Origin: Ascarosepion bandense
Taxonomy: Eukaryota; Mollusca; Cephalopoda; Sepiida; Sepiidae
Reading direction: 5' to 3'
Length of the DNA stretch: 64,000 nt
Assembly: GCA_037127315.1 (NCBI GenBank)
Contig: JBBBDQ010000191.1
Coordinates: forward strand, 15,299,001 to 15,363,000
Shown here: piece by piece, positions 20,346 through 30,598 of the stretch
How positions within the stretch are numbered: position 1 is the stretch's first letter
Layout: each line of letters opens with the position of its first letter
Position numbers and translations under genes: made by a program
The notes under the pieces: generated by a model
Databases searched by the model: none
What the model saw: the letters and a program-made list of their open reading frames with translations, nothing else
Told to the model about the DNA's origin: nothing

Positions 20346-21460
20346 AATTTTTGGCGGTATCTCTACAAAATTTAATAAGTGCATCATTTGTTTGGCAGTT
20401 TATATTAAATGATAATAGAGGAAGATACATGGTACCCTACCTACGGGGTTCAAAGAAATCAAGCGAAATTCTTGAAAACTCAGAAAATGTTTGTATATTT
20501 TGAAAACAAGCATTCACATTTTGCATAAGCCTTACAGTTCATTAACTGTAGCGGATAAACATATGATGAGAGATTGGGAAGATGAGAAGGCCAAAAGAAA
20601 CATTTTACCCTTGAGAAAATTATTCTCAGATTATAACTGAGAATATTTACAGTGTAAATTTTACACACACACAAAGTAAGTATTTTCAGCAGAATGATAA
20701 AAAGTCTTTTATGAAATAAATATTTATTTTTTTAACGTACTCTACATAGTCAAGGCATTTAATTCACGTAAATTATATAAGGATTTTTTTTTTAATCTGC
20801 ACATGCAGATTTACAAATGAAAGATCAACACTGGAAAATTATATTCTATTCAAGTTTCTAAACCATCAGCCGTTAGAAGAAAATATATTTGTTATTCGCA
20901 CACTCATTAAACTACTTTGATTCTATCAATATGTAAATATGCCCCATTTAAGAATTCCAGACCTTTTTAAAATTGTATACATGTTATCCAAGGGAAATAA
21001 CTGAGGAAATTTAATAACTTTATTTTACTTTTGTATTTGTTTCTCAAATTTTATTCACTACTCTTCACTCGACGACAAACTCCTAAGTTTTTTATATGAA
21101 TAATTTTCTAAGATATTTATTTTGTATAGTCTTCACTTATCTCTAAATAATAAGAAAAAATTGACCATGCATTACAAGAAGCGAAACGTGATTTTTGCAA
21201 ACCTTACAAGTAAAGGGAGACAATTTCTACTAAATTATTGAATTATTCTTAGTGTGCAATTTAGTAATCATCCCGATCAGTCGCCAATGCGAAATTTACT
21301 CATATGACAATAATGGAAAAATGGTATCTACGCAATTAATAGATCATTTTTAGTGATATGACTGGATGGACGCTTTCGTCATTAAATACACACACGCTTT
21401 ACTTTATTGTGTTAGATGAAAGAAGTGTTTACGTAAAATTATCTTCAGCGATTTAATAAG
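20346..21460. other. AT-rich spacer, no gene recognised
   Basis: About 1.1 kb of AT-rich sequence without a recognised repeat or coding frame. Small open frames here have no family resemblance. Confidence 0.4.
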
Positions 21461-21770
21461 TCAGTTAAGTGCCATACGTAATACACGCTTTGGGCGATCA
21501 TGTCTCGAAAGAGACGTGACTGACTGGGCAGAAGATTATCCCGCACTAGGTTGCCATTGCTTTCTGTGGTAGACTGGTTGCCAGCCAAGGCTATAGAACC
21601 CAATCTGTCCTATTAGTTAACCCATAACTGGAGAGAAGAGACGGATTACCTTTCCCAAGGGTATTTGCACGCAAGTGAATGCAAGGAATTCAACTGGAAT
21701 TCGAACTCGGCTCCCCGATTTGTCGTTCCGAGTCAATATCTATTGCACCACAACTCACATCCCAGGTTGA
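21461..21770 (-). repeat. S1 tRNA-derived SINE
   Basis: Full plan on the - strand: head near 21770-21690 with B box (GAGTTCGAATTCC reading), the body ending around ACCTTTCCCAAGG, the segment with TTCTATAGCCTTGGCTGGC, and the tail with the GTCTCTTTCGAGAC hairpin and CACTTAACTGAC. About 90% like other copies by eye. No clear target duplication. Confidence 0.85.
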
Positions 21771-22480
21771 TAAACGAAACTTAAAATCTTTAATGAATTT
21801 CACTGAAAAGTAATTTTTTTTTTCTAAAGATCACAGGAATACATTATGAATAGCCTACGTTTTATGTAGTCAAGATATGCATTAATATATGTACGTACTT
21901 ACATATATTTTATTTTCAGAAATGTTTTATATTCGTGAGAGAATAGTGTTCAATATCACTGATAGAGAGTCTGTAAATAAACAGTGTGAATATAGAAATC
22001 AACGTTACATGGAATATTTCAAAAATTAAAAATGACAATTGAATGCTGCATTTAGAGAATCGAATTTTTTAATTGTCTGGAGATCGTCTGATCTGATTTC
22101 ATAAAACTGACAATCACCACACAATGTTGATTTCTCTGCCAACACTAGGTATCTCTCTATTTCTCGCTCTCTCTCTGTATAGTAACTTAGTACAACTTAG
22201 TTATCGTGAGATAAAGATAGCGCCCTCTTTGGTCATAATTGTCCTTTCGTGATGAGACTAGAGTGACCTTTCCAGACTCGGGTGATGGTATATGGTGGTT
22301 GTGCGCTGCCAAGACTACATGCCTCCACCCCTCTCAGCGGTACCGACAAAAAATCTAAAAGAATACATAGTATTACATTTTGGGACGGCTTGGCTGCAGG
22401 GGTTGACGGAATGTGGTCAGTATTGACAGTCAATCGCCTTCAGGGAACCCACTCTGGGTTTTCTGTGTAGATTTACTTCC
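21771..22480. other. Intergenic, including a GC-richer patch at 22220-22470
   Basis: 22220-22470 has balanced composition and open frames on both strands (62-66 residues), which suggests a fragment of some repeat or retrotransposed sequence, but I recognise no family. The rest is AT-rich. Confidence 0.35.
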
Positions 22481-22566
22481 ATAGCCTTCTCCGTGTTTGG
22501 TTATGACCGCAAGGCAGCGGATATTTAAAATCGAGATTTTTCTTCCTTTATATGGACTGCCTCCCT

Positions 22567-22605
22567 AGGCTGCCAGGCTGCCAGGCTGCCAGGCTTCCAG
22601 GCTCC
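22567..22605. repeat. Short tandem repeat, 8-bp unit AGGCTGCC
   Basis: About five units of AGGCTGCC with one substitution (AGGCTTCC). Confidence 0.9.
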
Positions 22606-23079
22606 ATCTACCCAAATTAGCTGATTATGAGGTGCCAGTTCTTTTATTCGTCGACTTGAAGCTAGACTTAGTTGTCAGAGGCTATTTGAAGTAATTTTTG
22701 CCCTTTGTATATTATGTTCTGCACTATTTTAGGATATAGTCTAAAGGAGTTGGAATAAAATGTACATTTTGATATATTTTAAACAGGATGTTGTGTTCCG
22801 ACCAAAGAAACAATTTTATTGTGAAAGCATCGTTTTAATAATTTATTCTTTGCTGGAGGTTAATTTCTGAAACTTTGTTAATATTTCAAGTAATTTAACT
22901 TAACTATATTCATTTTAAAACTGTGTGGTTTAGATTTCCTTTTTGTATATGTTTTAAAGTTCAAATTCATATGGGAATAATTAGTTACTGTATTTTACAT
23001 TGCATAACATGGACTTTTTAAGAATGAAATATAAGTCTTATAATTTACGCACGTGTTATACAAGAAGAAAAATTTATTT

Positions 23080-23720
23080 ACGACTCAACAACAACAACAA
23101 AAAAACAAACAATGCGTTTCATTCTCCACTAAATCGCTGAAAAAAAACAGCATATGAAGAAAAAAGGCCTCAAATTTAATAAAATCGAACTTTTTCCATC
23201 AAAATATTTATGTTATTATTAAAAGGAAAGATGAAAGTATTTTTAATTATTTAAAAAAAAAATCAATCCTTTATAACACGTTCGAAACATTTGGGTAAAA
23301 AATGCTTGTTTTTATTTTCGTTAGCAAGGAGCCAAATCGTTACGAGAGTTTACAATGGAAAACGTAATATCACATCACTCATTTTTTTCCGGTGAAAAAA
23401 CACATTAATTTGGAAATTTTTGCAAAAATCAAATAATTGTCAGATTTTAGTGAAACTTTCAGGACTTATTCGCAAATGAATAAAATCATCTTTTTAATCA
23501 TTATTTTAAAATCTTCGTAAAAATATTTTATATCTGTTACCCCTTCACACCCCCCCCCACGTAAATTCATGAAATTTCAAGAAATTAAATTCTGTAGGCA
23601 AAATTGGTTTTATTAGTTAAATGCAGGATTCATTGGGGAATATAAGTTATGTATTTTTTAAAGCATTTAGCCCCTTTTACCGAAAATTTGCTCCGAATAG
23701 TACGAATAAAAATATAATAT
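23080..23720 (-). repeat. AT-rich dispersed repeat, partner of 32760-33245
   Basis: Matches 32760-33245 in inverted orientation. Landmarks are CGGTGAAAAAACAC / GTGTTTTTCACCG-type, TTTTTGCAAAAATCAAAT, GAAACTTTCAGGACTTATTC, and CTGTTACCCC followed by a C-run. A weaker third copy is at 26160-26345. No coding content. Confidence 0.6.
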
Positions 23721-24149
23721 AAAACTATGACATTATTTAATTAAACAAGCTTTTAATTGCTTTAATAAATAATATAAATTAAGAACATTATAGTCTGAAG
23801 AAAAAAAATCGATTAATAATGAAATTTTAAAAGAATTGTTTTCATTTTTTTAATTATAATAATTTATAAAGTTTCAAAAATGTTTTTAAAATATTTCAAA
23901 GACTTGTAGACGTTAGACTGGTCGTTGATTAAGTGAAGACAAAATTTACTAATCGAAAATTGAAAAGCTTAATACAAATCATCCAGCCATTGTATCTTCA
24001 ATTTTTTTGTTGTTGTTGTTAGTGTGTATTTGAATCTTTTTATATGGTAATTTCTATGTGTGCATTAAAAGGTCATGAGTTTCACGGTTTTTTCCCTTTA
24101 CCTGAAAAAATTGTACAATTATGTCACTTGTACTCTCCATACACTTCTA

Positions 24150-24460
24150 ATTTGACAACCTGTAAACACATTTGATATACGGGGGACAAGTCAGAAAGTT
24201 CAATTGATTGCAAGCAAGCAATACGAAATGTATGTTCTTTTGTATCAATGGGACAGCCGATCTTGAGATGAACACTACACACACATAATTTCCTTTGAGA
24301 AATAAGTGAAAAATTAATTCATACAACGTTATACACGAGTCTCTAGTGGCCAAGGAAATCATTATTTTGCCACCACTTCGTATAAAAGTGAACTTAATAA
24401 AACAATTTGTGAAAGACTTGAAACAAGCAACATTGAAACAATATTGTCCTGGAGATACGG
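24150..24460 (+). pseudogene. Fragment of a mobile-element-associated protein (IILPPLRIK motif)
   Basis: The + frame over 24335-24450 reads SLVAKEIIILPPLRIKVNLI and KQFVKDLKQATLKQY. I recall LPPLHIKLGLMKQFVKA as a recurring block in repeated invertebrate proteins of presumed transposon origin, hence this call. About 40 residues are recognisable and the flanks are frameshifted. Confidence 0.35.
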
Positions 24461-24624
24461 TCATTTACATACATTCACTTACATTCAAATACCCTTTAGA
24501 AAAGTAAGAATTTCTCACCCACCTATCCACCCCCGCCCATTTGTGGGTAAATAACCATGAGTGGCATCTGGTCTAGAAGGGAAACTCTGAATACAAAACT
24601 TCTAACTATAGGTTAGTCTCACCA

Positions 24625-24744
24625 ACCCCAAGTGCAGTGAGCACAGCTACAATCACTAAAGACATGGTCAATCTGGGTGGGGTTCCTCCACCAGGAGTGA
24701 GAAGGTTCTGGATTTGGATTTGGTGTCCTGTCACTACGGCATTC
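24625..24744 (-). CDS. Lone exon resembling the start of a GLUT/SLC2-type sugar transporter
   Basis: On the - strand a long pyrimidine tract and CAG precede an open 120-bp exon (first base 24744). It ends at a good donor (GTTG followed by GTGAGA at 24624). The encoded segment is NAVVTGHQIQIQNLL, TPGGGTPPRLT, MSLVIVAVLTALGVG: a short hydrophilic stretch leading into a hydrophobic helix. RLT-x-hydrophobic-ALG immediately before a splice site is how the first membrane helix of GLUT (SLC2) transporters begins, with the QFGYN block expected in the next exon. No partner exon was found in the window. It could instead be another membrane protein or a chance exon. Confidence 0.4.
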
Positions 24745-25074
24745 TGTGGAAGAAGAGAGAAAAAAAAAACTTTCTTGCCCCCCCCCCCACCCCCTCTCCC
24801 AATGCGCGTTAAGAGAAGTTTTCTGGCAGACATGGTGGGATAATCCCGCAATTATTTGTTAGCTTCTTATTTCCAATAGTTATTGTTCCAAAATTATTTT
24901 TCTATTGCTCTCAGCAACATCTGATGAGACAATTATGTATCTAATTGTTTTGAATTAATTTTCTCATTGAAATATTCTAATTCGATTTTAGCTTTCTAGT
25001 TTATTTCTCACGATTTCTTCAGCATCATACCTAGATATTATCATTGCAAAATAAATAAATGAACAAACTTGTTT

Positions 25075-25310
25075 AATCACCCCCCAAGAAAGGCGATAAC
25101 TCAGCAAGACACAAGGGGCTGCTGAGGGTGAAAGAATCTGAAAAAAAATGATTGAAAAGAGAGGACGATAAGATGACGATTGACATTGCATTTAAACTTT
25201 TGAATATCGTAGGTGACAGAAAAGCGAGAAACCGGAAAAGAGTTCTACAGGAGAGACGTGCGAGAGAATAAACTTAGCATCAAATTTAACTTACATCTAG
25301 CAATTTCAAC
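25075..25310 (-). mobile_element. CR1-like LINE 3' end fragment
   Basis: Begins TTTAATCACCCCCCAAGAAAGGC with ACAAGGGGCTGCTGAG (tail). It continues into the TTGACATTGCATTTAAAC, AGCGAGAAACCGGAA and TTTAACTTACATCTAGC segment shared with 1-60, 1160-1290, 4500-4640 and 51890-51980. Confidence 0.5.
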
Positions 25311-25599
25311 AGTTGTGGTGAACACGAAATAAAAATAACTCTCTTTTCTTGACTATTTTCGAATTCGCGAGCCTGTGCGAAATTTATTTTGACCAATAGA
25401 AAAAGGAATAGGCTGAAGGCGATGTTTCGAGAGCTTATGTGAAAATTTTCTCTGATCAATGAAAAGAGGAGCGGCTTACAAACTGATAAAAAGTAACGAG
25501 CCGAAGTCAAATCACTTTCTGATATACATAGGCAGAGAAGGTTGAATCGAGCTAGAAAGAAAATTACATCCTGATACATTAATTATCAGCCTCTAATGA

Positions 25600-26640
25600 G
25601 AGCACGGGAATTTCAAAGAACTCAATTAATTTCCTAAGCTAAGTACCTTAAAACATATCTTTTTATTCATATTGAATACAACCGTATACCTTTTATGCAT
25701 GAAACGAACTTTCTCAATTTGTTTTAAGCACTTTGAAATTTACTTCGTGTCCAATGATTTAATATGAATATTTTCTCTTCTTTACTATTGATAGAAACTA
25801 CGAACCTTTAATATTTGATTACTTGTCCTGAAACAAGCTACTGAAACTTCAAATATGTGAATTTGTAAATAAATTCCTTATCTTGTTTTGCTAAAAATAA
25901 GGCTTATGTTTCCTTGTCATTATCTCTACATACTTCACAGTAAAATGATCATCAGCCCGAATTGTCAACATAAAACTACACGAAGTCAATGTACCAAATA
26001 GGAAAGCTTATTATAACAATTGCCATTAAAACATTTAGAAGGAAACTACGTTACAGTGGTGATAAATTGATTGAAGCCGAGATGACAGGTTAGAACCGAT
26101 GACATTGCAGAAAAATAAACATTTCTAAATTAACTTTCTTAATTATTGCCACAATGCTTGCGTGTTTTCGATAATGAAAGCAAAATATCACCCCACCCAA
26201 CGTTTTTAAAAATTTAACAAAATTCAGATAATTATTTGCTTTAAATAAATTCTTCAGTTCTTATTCATTCGTGAATAAAATTTATACTGAATAGGTTATT
26301 ATTTTAGAAAACCTGTTGAAATATTTTGGTTACCGTTAGTTTCGCTATCACCTTCTATTTTGATAAATTTATAAATTTCTAGTGTACGTATGGTATTCAC
26401 AAAAATTATTTATAGTTATTTAAAGAAGAATCCCTAATAATTTTTTTCTTTTACAAATGTTCACCCAACACAAGGCCTAAGACACATTCAAGAGTTTAAT
26501 GCCATTTTCGAATGTGAACATATTTTAAAAGATTTTGTCATCCCTGCTACATTGTTTTTGTACGGAAGTTCAAAAAGGAAATAATTTTCTGCAATCAATT
26601 CGCAATAACAGTTCAGGAAGTTCAGTAAGTTTCCCTCTTT
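25600..26640. other. AT-rich spacer with a weak copy of the 23080 repeat
   Basis: 26160-26345 weakly resembles 23400-23560 (CACCCCACCC, TTCAGTTCTTATTCATTCG, AATAAAATTTATACTG). Nothing else is recognised. Confidence 0.35.
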
Positions 26641-26793
26641 TTTTTTTTTTCATTTAGCTTAATAAATTTTAAAATCGGAATAATTAAAATAAAATCCTAA
26701 TTGGGTGCAATTAAATATTTTGACATTGTAGTGAAATACGGCCTTATGCGCCACACAATACGGCCTTATACTCCACACAATGAGTTTCATTAT

Positions 26794-26826
26794 GTGGCTC
26801 ATCAGTTTGATGAGCCACATAACAAA
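26794..26826. repeat. Perfect hairpin
   Basis: TTATGTGGCTCATCA, loop GTT, then TGATGAGCCACATAA: a 15-bp perfect stem with a 3-base loop. Just 5' are two direct copies of a 23-bp unit beginning AATACGGCCTTAT (about 26727-26775). Confidence 0.9.
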
Positions 26827-26839
26827 ATTCATTGTCTGA

Positions 26840-28050
26840 ATCCTGATGAATAGATCGCGAAGCAGGATCAGGCCAGAGGTGGGACAAGAACAGTGCGGTT
26901 TTGTCAAGAACACTAAAACAAGTAATGCGATAATTATGCTCAGGATGCTATCAGAAAAGGCGATACAAGTGAAAAGAACGTTTACCTATGTTTTGTAGAC
27001 TATGCCAAGGCGTTCGACAAAGTACGTCACAAAGAATTGATGGAGATGTACAGCAACCTCGACATAGAGTAACCAAGAACCTCTACTAGCAGCAAACCGC
27101 CTGCATACGGACAAGAAACGAATTCAGCAGATATACAAAGATAGAAAGGGGCGTAAGACAATGATATGTCTTTTCACCGGATCTATTCAACTTGTACAGT
27201 GAGACTATTCTGAAGACCCTAGAAGTTATGCCAGGATTCAGCATTGGCAGTCACAATCTGAATAACATAAGATACGCAAATGACACAAGGCTGATAGCCG
27301 ACACGAAAAGAAAACTACAAGACCTCTTAAAAAAGGTAGATGAAGAAAGTCAAAAGAAAGTACTACAAATAAACTACAAGAAAACCGAATATATGGTCAT
27401 CAGAAAACAGAGGAGCCCAAAATGCTAATTGGGGATACTAACATCAAGCATGTATAGAAATTTAAGTACGAGGGAAGTGTTCTAACAGAAGACGGAAAGT
27501 GCGATACAGAGATCCGAAGGCGAATTGGCGTGGCGAAGAACGCGTTCCAGAAGCTGAGCAAAGTATTAAGAGACAGGAAAATTTCGCTAGAAAGAAAGAA
27601 GAGAGTACTGGATTGTTATGTGATGCCTGTTCTTCAATATGACTGCGAATGCTGGACAATATCATCAAAGATGAAGGAAAAACTTGAAGCAACTGAAATG
27701 TGGTTCTACAGAAGGATGCTGCGGATGTCGTGGATCGAGTATGTGAGCAGTGATGAGATTTTGGAAAGGATGGAAACGATAAAGAAATGAATACCGAGCA
27801 TCAGGAAAAGACAGCTTAAGTTCCTGGGACATGTGATGAGGAAGGAAGGCTTGGAAAATTTTATACTCACTGGTCAGATAGAGGGAAAGAGAGACAGAGG
27901 AAAGCAGCGGGTAGCATATTTGACGAGCCTGGATGGCAGAACGGGGTTTTGGTGGGGTAACAGGAGAAAGCGTGCTAAGAGCCACCAAGGATAGAGAGAC
28001 GTGGAAAGCCATGATCGCCTACGTCATGAAGGGACATGGCACGTAAGTTA
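26840..28050 (+). pseudogene. RTE-like LINE reverse transcriptase and C-terminal region
   Basis: Read on + with frameshifts: QEQCGFVKNTKTSNAIIMLR, LSEKAIQVKRTFTYVF, VDYAKAFDKVRHKELMEMYS (motif A, DYAKAFD), then NLNNIRYANDTRLIADTKRK (motif C, normally YADDT, here YAND). QINYKKTEYMVIRK-type, AKNAFQKLSKVLRDRKISLE, LDCYVMPVLQYDCECWTI and MWFYRRMLRMSWIEYVS follow. The downstream part is a conserved C-terminal region of this LINE group. The 5' part is missing and the YADD catalytic Asp is changed. A second copy is at 36440-37690. Confidence 0.75.
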
Positions 28051-29390
28051 AGAGTTACTTAACTTGGCAAAATTCAACAGTTCGTAATTGCGTGAATTTC
28101 TGTGGCCTCGGTTGACGTTCGAATTATTACTGAGTATTTTTAGTCGTAAGTCTCCTCCTTTAAAACAGATGAGGTGGCTAAAAATGCAGGTTGAAATTTT
28201 TGGCGCGATATGTATCTAAACGCGATATGTATCTAAACGCGTTCTCTGACATGTTTTCACGTGCCTTCGATTTTTATTGACCAATTAGTGGAGATTAACG
28301 TGAGCTTCAAACTTTACGTTTTTCAATCCAGCATCTGTGCTAAAGAACGAGTTATCGTTCTGCTGAAGTAAGTTTTTTGTACTGATAATGTAAATTTTTT
28401 CATCTGGACTCTCAACATGTGCGATATGTAAATTGTCGTAACTGCTTTTTTAAATTAAAACTTGCAAGGTGAATTCCATAAAATTAAACAGATAAGAAAA
28501 TAAAAAATAAATAAATAAAAAAAGCAATACGAACTAAAAACTGTTTTAAAGACGTGTTTAATCAATTTCTTATAAACCTAAGCATAAAAAATAATAAAAT
28601 GATTCACTTTACTAAGTTTCATAAAATTAAGAGTATAGAATAAAAATTATATTCTTAAACTTTTGGTTATGTATGTTAAAGATAATTAATACCAATAATT
28701 GTAGTAGTTATGATTCTCTTTCTTTACTTCTGTTATGGTTTATAAAATGGCGAGTGTCCTAAAAATAGAAAAAGATAGACACACTGACGCCAAGAATTCA
28801 AAATTGGGCGGCAAATTAAGGAACCGTTTCTTTTTTGTAGGAGTAGGAGTAAGAGTGGGAGTAAGAAGTAGGAGTTAAGGACAGTAGTTTTGTGTAGGAG
28901 ATTTGAAAAAGGAAAGACGCTAGTCAGTTGACCACTAGAGTCCAGAAGGGATAGGCTCGTTTACTACTATCATCCCACAGTGAAGAGAAGTTAGCTAGTC
29001 CTGTATCCACACAAAATTTAAAGGTTGTAACTTGATGTAAAAACCTAAAGTTTTATACCAAAAATAAACATCATTATTTCAAATTTGTGTTATCTTCTAA
29101 TTATATACCAAAACGAAGCAACACAACACTTCTTTACATTTTACGCGCGCTTTTTTAAAATTGTGGTTAACTACTATTAATTACCTATTACCTTAAGCAC
29201 ATAAATATATTTTATTTTACCTAAAAAAAGTAGGAACTACTACAAAATCCATTTTTTAACTAATCCTTAAATTTATTATTTACTTAGGAAACAAATTACT
29301 AGAACAAAATATTAGATTTTAAAGAAATTTAAAAAAATTTTTTTTTTTTATGGAAGTTCAGTGACTCGATGAGTGACCAAAAATATAGGT
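28051..29390. other. Intergenic AT-rich sequence
   Basis: Contains two adjacent copies of GCGATATGTATCTAAAC (about 28205-28238) and a GTAGGAGTAGGAGTAAGAG-type patch near 28840-28880. No gene or classified repeat was recognised. Confidence 0.4.
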
Positions 29391-29880
29391 TTTATGGCCA
29401 TGTCACGTTGAGTACACCCGTTCACCGAAGTTAAGAAACGTTGAGCCTGGTCAGTACTTAGATGGGTGACCGCTTGGGAATACCAGATGCTGTAAGCCTT
29501 TACTTTAGTGATGGATGTGCATTGTGGTGCAGTGTATATCGGCTCGGAAAGAGAAATCGGTGAGCCGAGTTCGAATTCCAGTTGAATACCCTGCATTCAC
29601 TTAAGCACTGGTACCCTTGGGAAAGGTATTAATCCATTCCTTCCCTCCAGTTATGGGTTAAAACAGGGTAGGACTTGGGGACCCTGTCCTTTAAAAAAAT
29701 CCCAATGAATCTTGATACTCAAAAAGAAAAGAAAAAAGTATTACTAGACACAAAACTTATATAAAAAAACAACAATAAATTGTTGAAAGAAAAAGGTATT
29801 ACCAGCAATAAATAAATAAATTTAGTTGGCAATAAAATAAATGACCCGCCGGGGTTGATAAAACAACCAACCAACCAATA
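29391..29880 (+). repeat. 5S rRNA-tRNA chimeric SINE
   Basis: Head 29391-29502 matches 5S rRNA: TATGGCCATGTCACG start, GAAGTTAAGAAACG (A box), TTAGATGGG, GGTGACCGCTTGGGAATACC (C box), GCTGTAAGCC end. A 12-base stretch present in the 619-1105 copy is deleted. The tRNA-like part is 29513-29590 with GTGGTGCAGTGTATATCGGC and B box GAGTTCGAATTCC. The body has CCCTTGGGAAAGGTATTAAT, and the tail ends TAAATGACCCGCCGGGGTTG, AAACAACCAACC. Together with 619-1105 this is one of the two most complete copies. Confidence 0.88.
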
Positions 29881-30404
29881 ATAAACGGGCGAATGTTAAA
29901 TGTCTAAAAAAACTTTTACATACAGAAATTTATTTTCAAACAGATTCGTTTTTATATTTCAAATAATACGAACATTTAATTAAGAAAAATCACTTAAATT
30001 TTTTAAATGAGTTTTTAATTAAAAAAAAAAAAAGAAAGTCTGTGGTGGTAAAAAAAGTAAAAACGATTGTCATTGTGAATGTGAATTGATTGTGTTGTGA
30101 TTCTTGCTTCTTAAAACTTTTAAAAATACTGACTAGAGCGTGGTCTCTGCCGACAGCTTAAATTTAGTTCATGCTGCTTACTTAATGAACGTAGAATGCA
30201 TATATTATATGTAAAAAGCATTCTGAGTATTGTTCGAAAAAATAAATTAAAATAAGAAGATGAAACTACCAAAAATCGTTTTTTGTTTGTTCAGTAACAG
30301 ACGTGACTTGTTGCACAGAATTCCATAAAGGCCGGTTGCCCAGACATAACTATCCGATAAAAACCGGTGTTAACCGAAGTTAATAAACGAAAACTATATC
30401 CAGA
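29881..30404 (+). promoter_or_regulatory. Upstream region and 5' UTR of SNAPC3 (extent unknown)
   Basis: AT-rich sequence between a 5S-tRNA SINE and the SNAPC3 start codon. No TATA box or initiator could be assigned with confidence. The bases just before the ATG (TATCCAGA) give an acceptable start context with G at +4. Confidence 0.3.
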
Positions 30405-30598
30405 ATGGCGCTTTTACATTGTCAAAATGAAGAAGACAAAATTGTTTACAATGAGCCAGTTAATGTGGCAGCATTCATTCAATCATGGACAGAGATGTCT
30501 AACTTTGATTTTGCTGAAAAAACTTCTGCGAATGACCATATTAAGACGATAATGAATTTGGATGATGACGCTTTAGACATCCTAATTCAACGTTGCAG
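30405..30598 (+). CDS. SNAPC3: SNAPC3 coding exon 1
   Basis: Residues 1-64 plus two bases of codon 65; starts [19 protein letters not shown] and ends at TTGCAG before GTACGT. It contains the start codon. An alternative frame overlapping from 30367 lacks family resemblance and is a shadow. Confidence 0.88.

Noticed and set aside
22233..22470. Overlapping open frames on both strands in a GC-richer patch
   Set aside because: No start context, splice sites or recognisable family; both-strand openness suggests composition, so it is only noted as a patch.
24606..24851. Full 81-residue - strand frame as a gene starting at its ATG
   Set aside because: Its N-terminal part reads through a poly-C/poly-A tract that is better explained as the acceptor tract of the exon ending at 24744.
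29391..29502. Genuine 5S rRNA gene
   Set aside because: It has a 12-base deletion relative to the other copy, is single rather than tandem, and is fused to a tRNA-derived SINE.
29513..29590. Genuine tRNA gene
   Set aside because: The B box is good, but the acceptor and anticodon stems do not form a cloverleaf and the segment is part of a repeated SINE.
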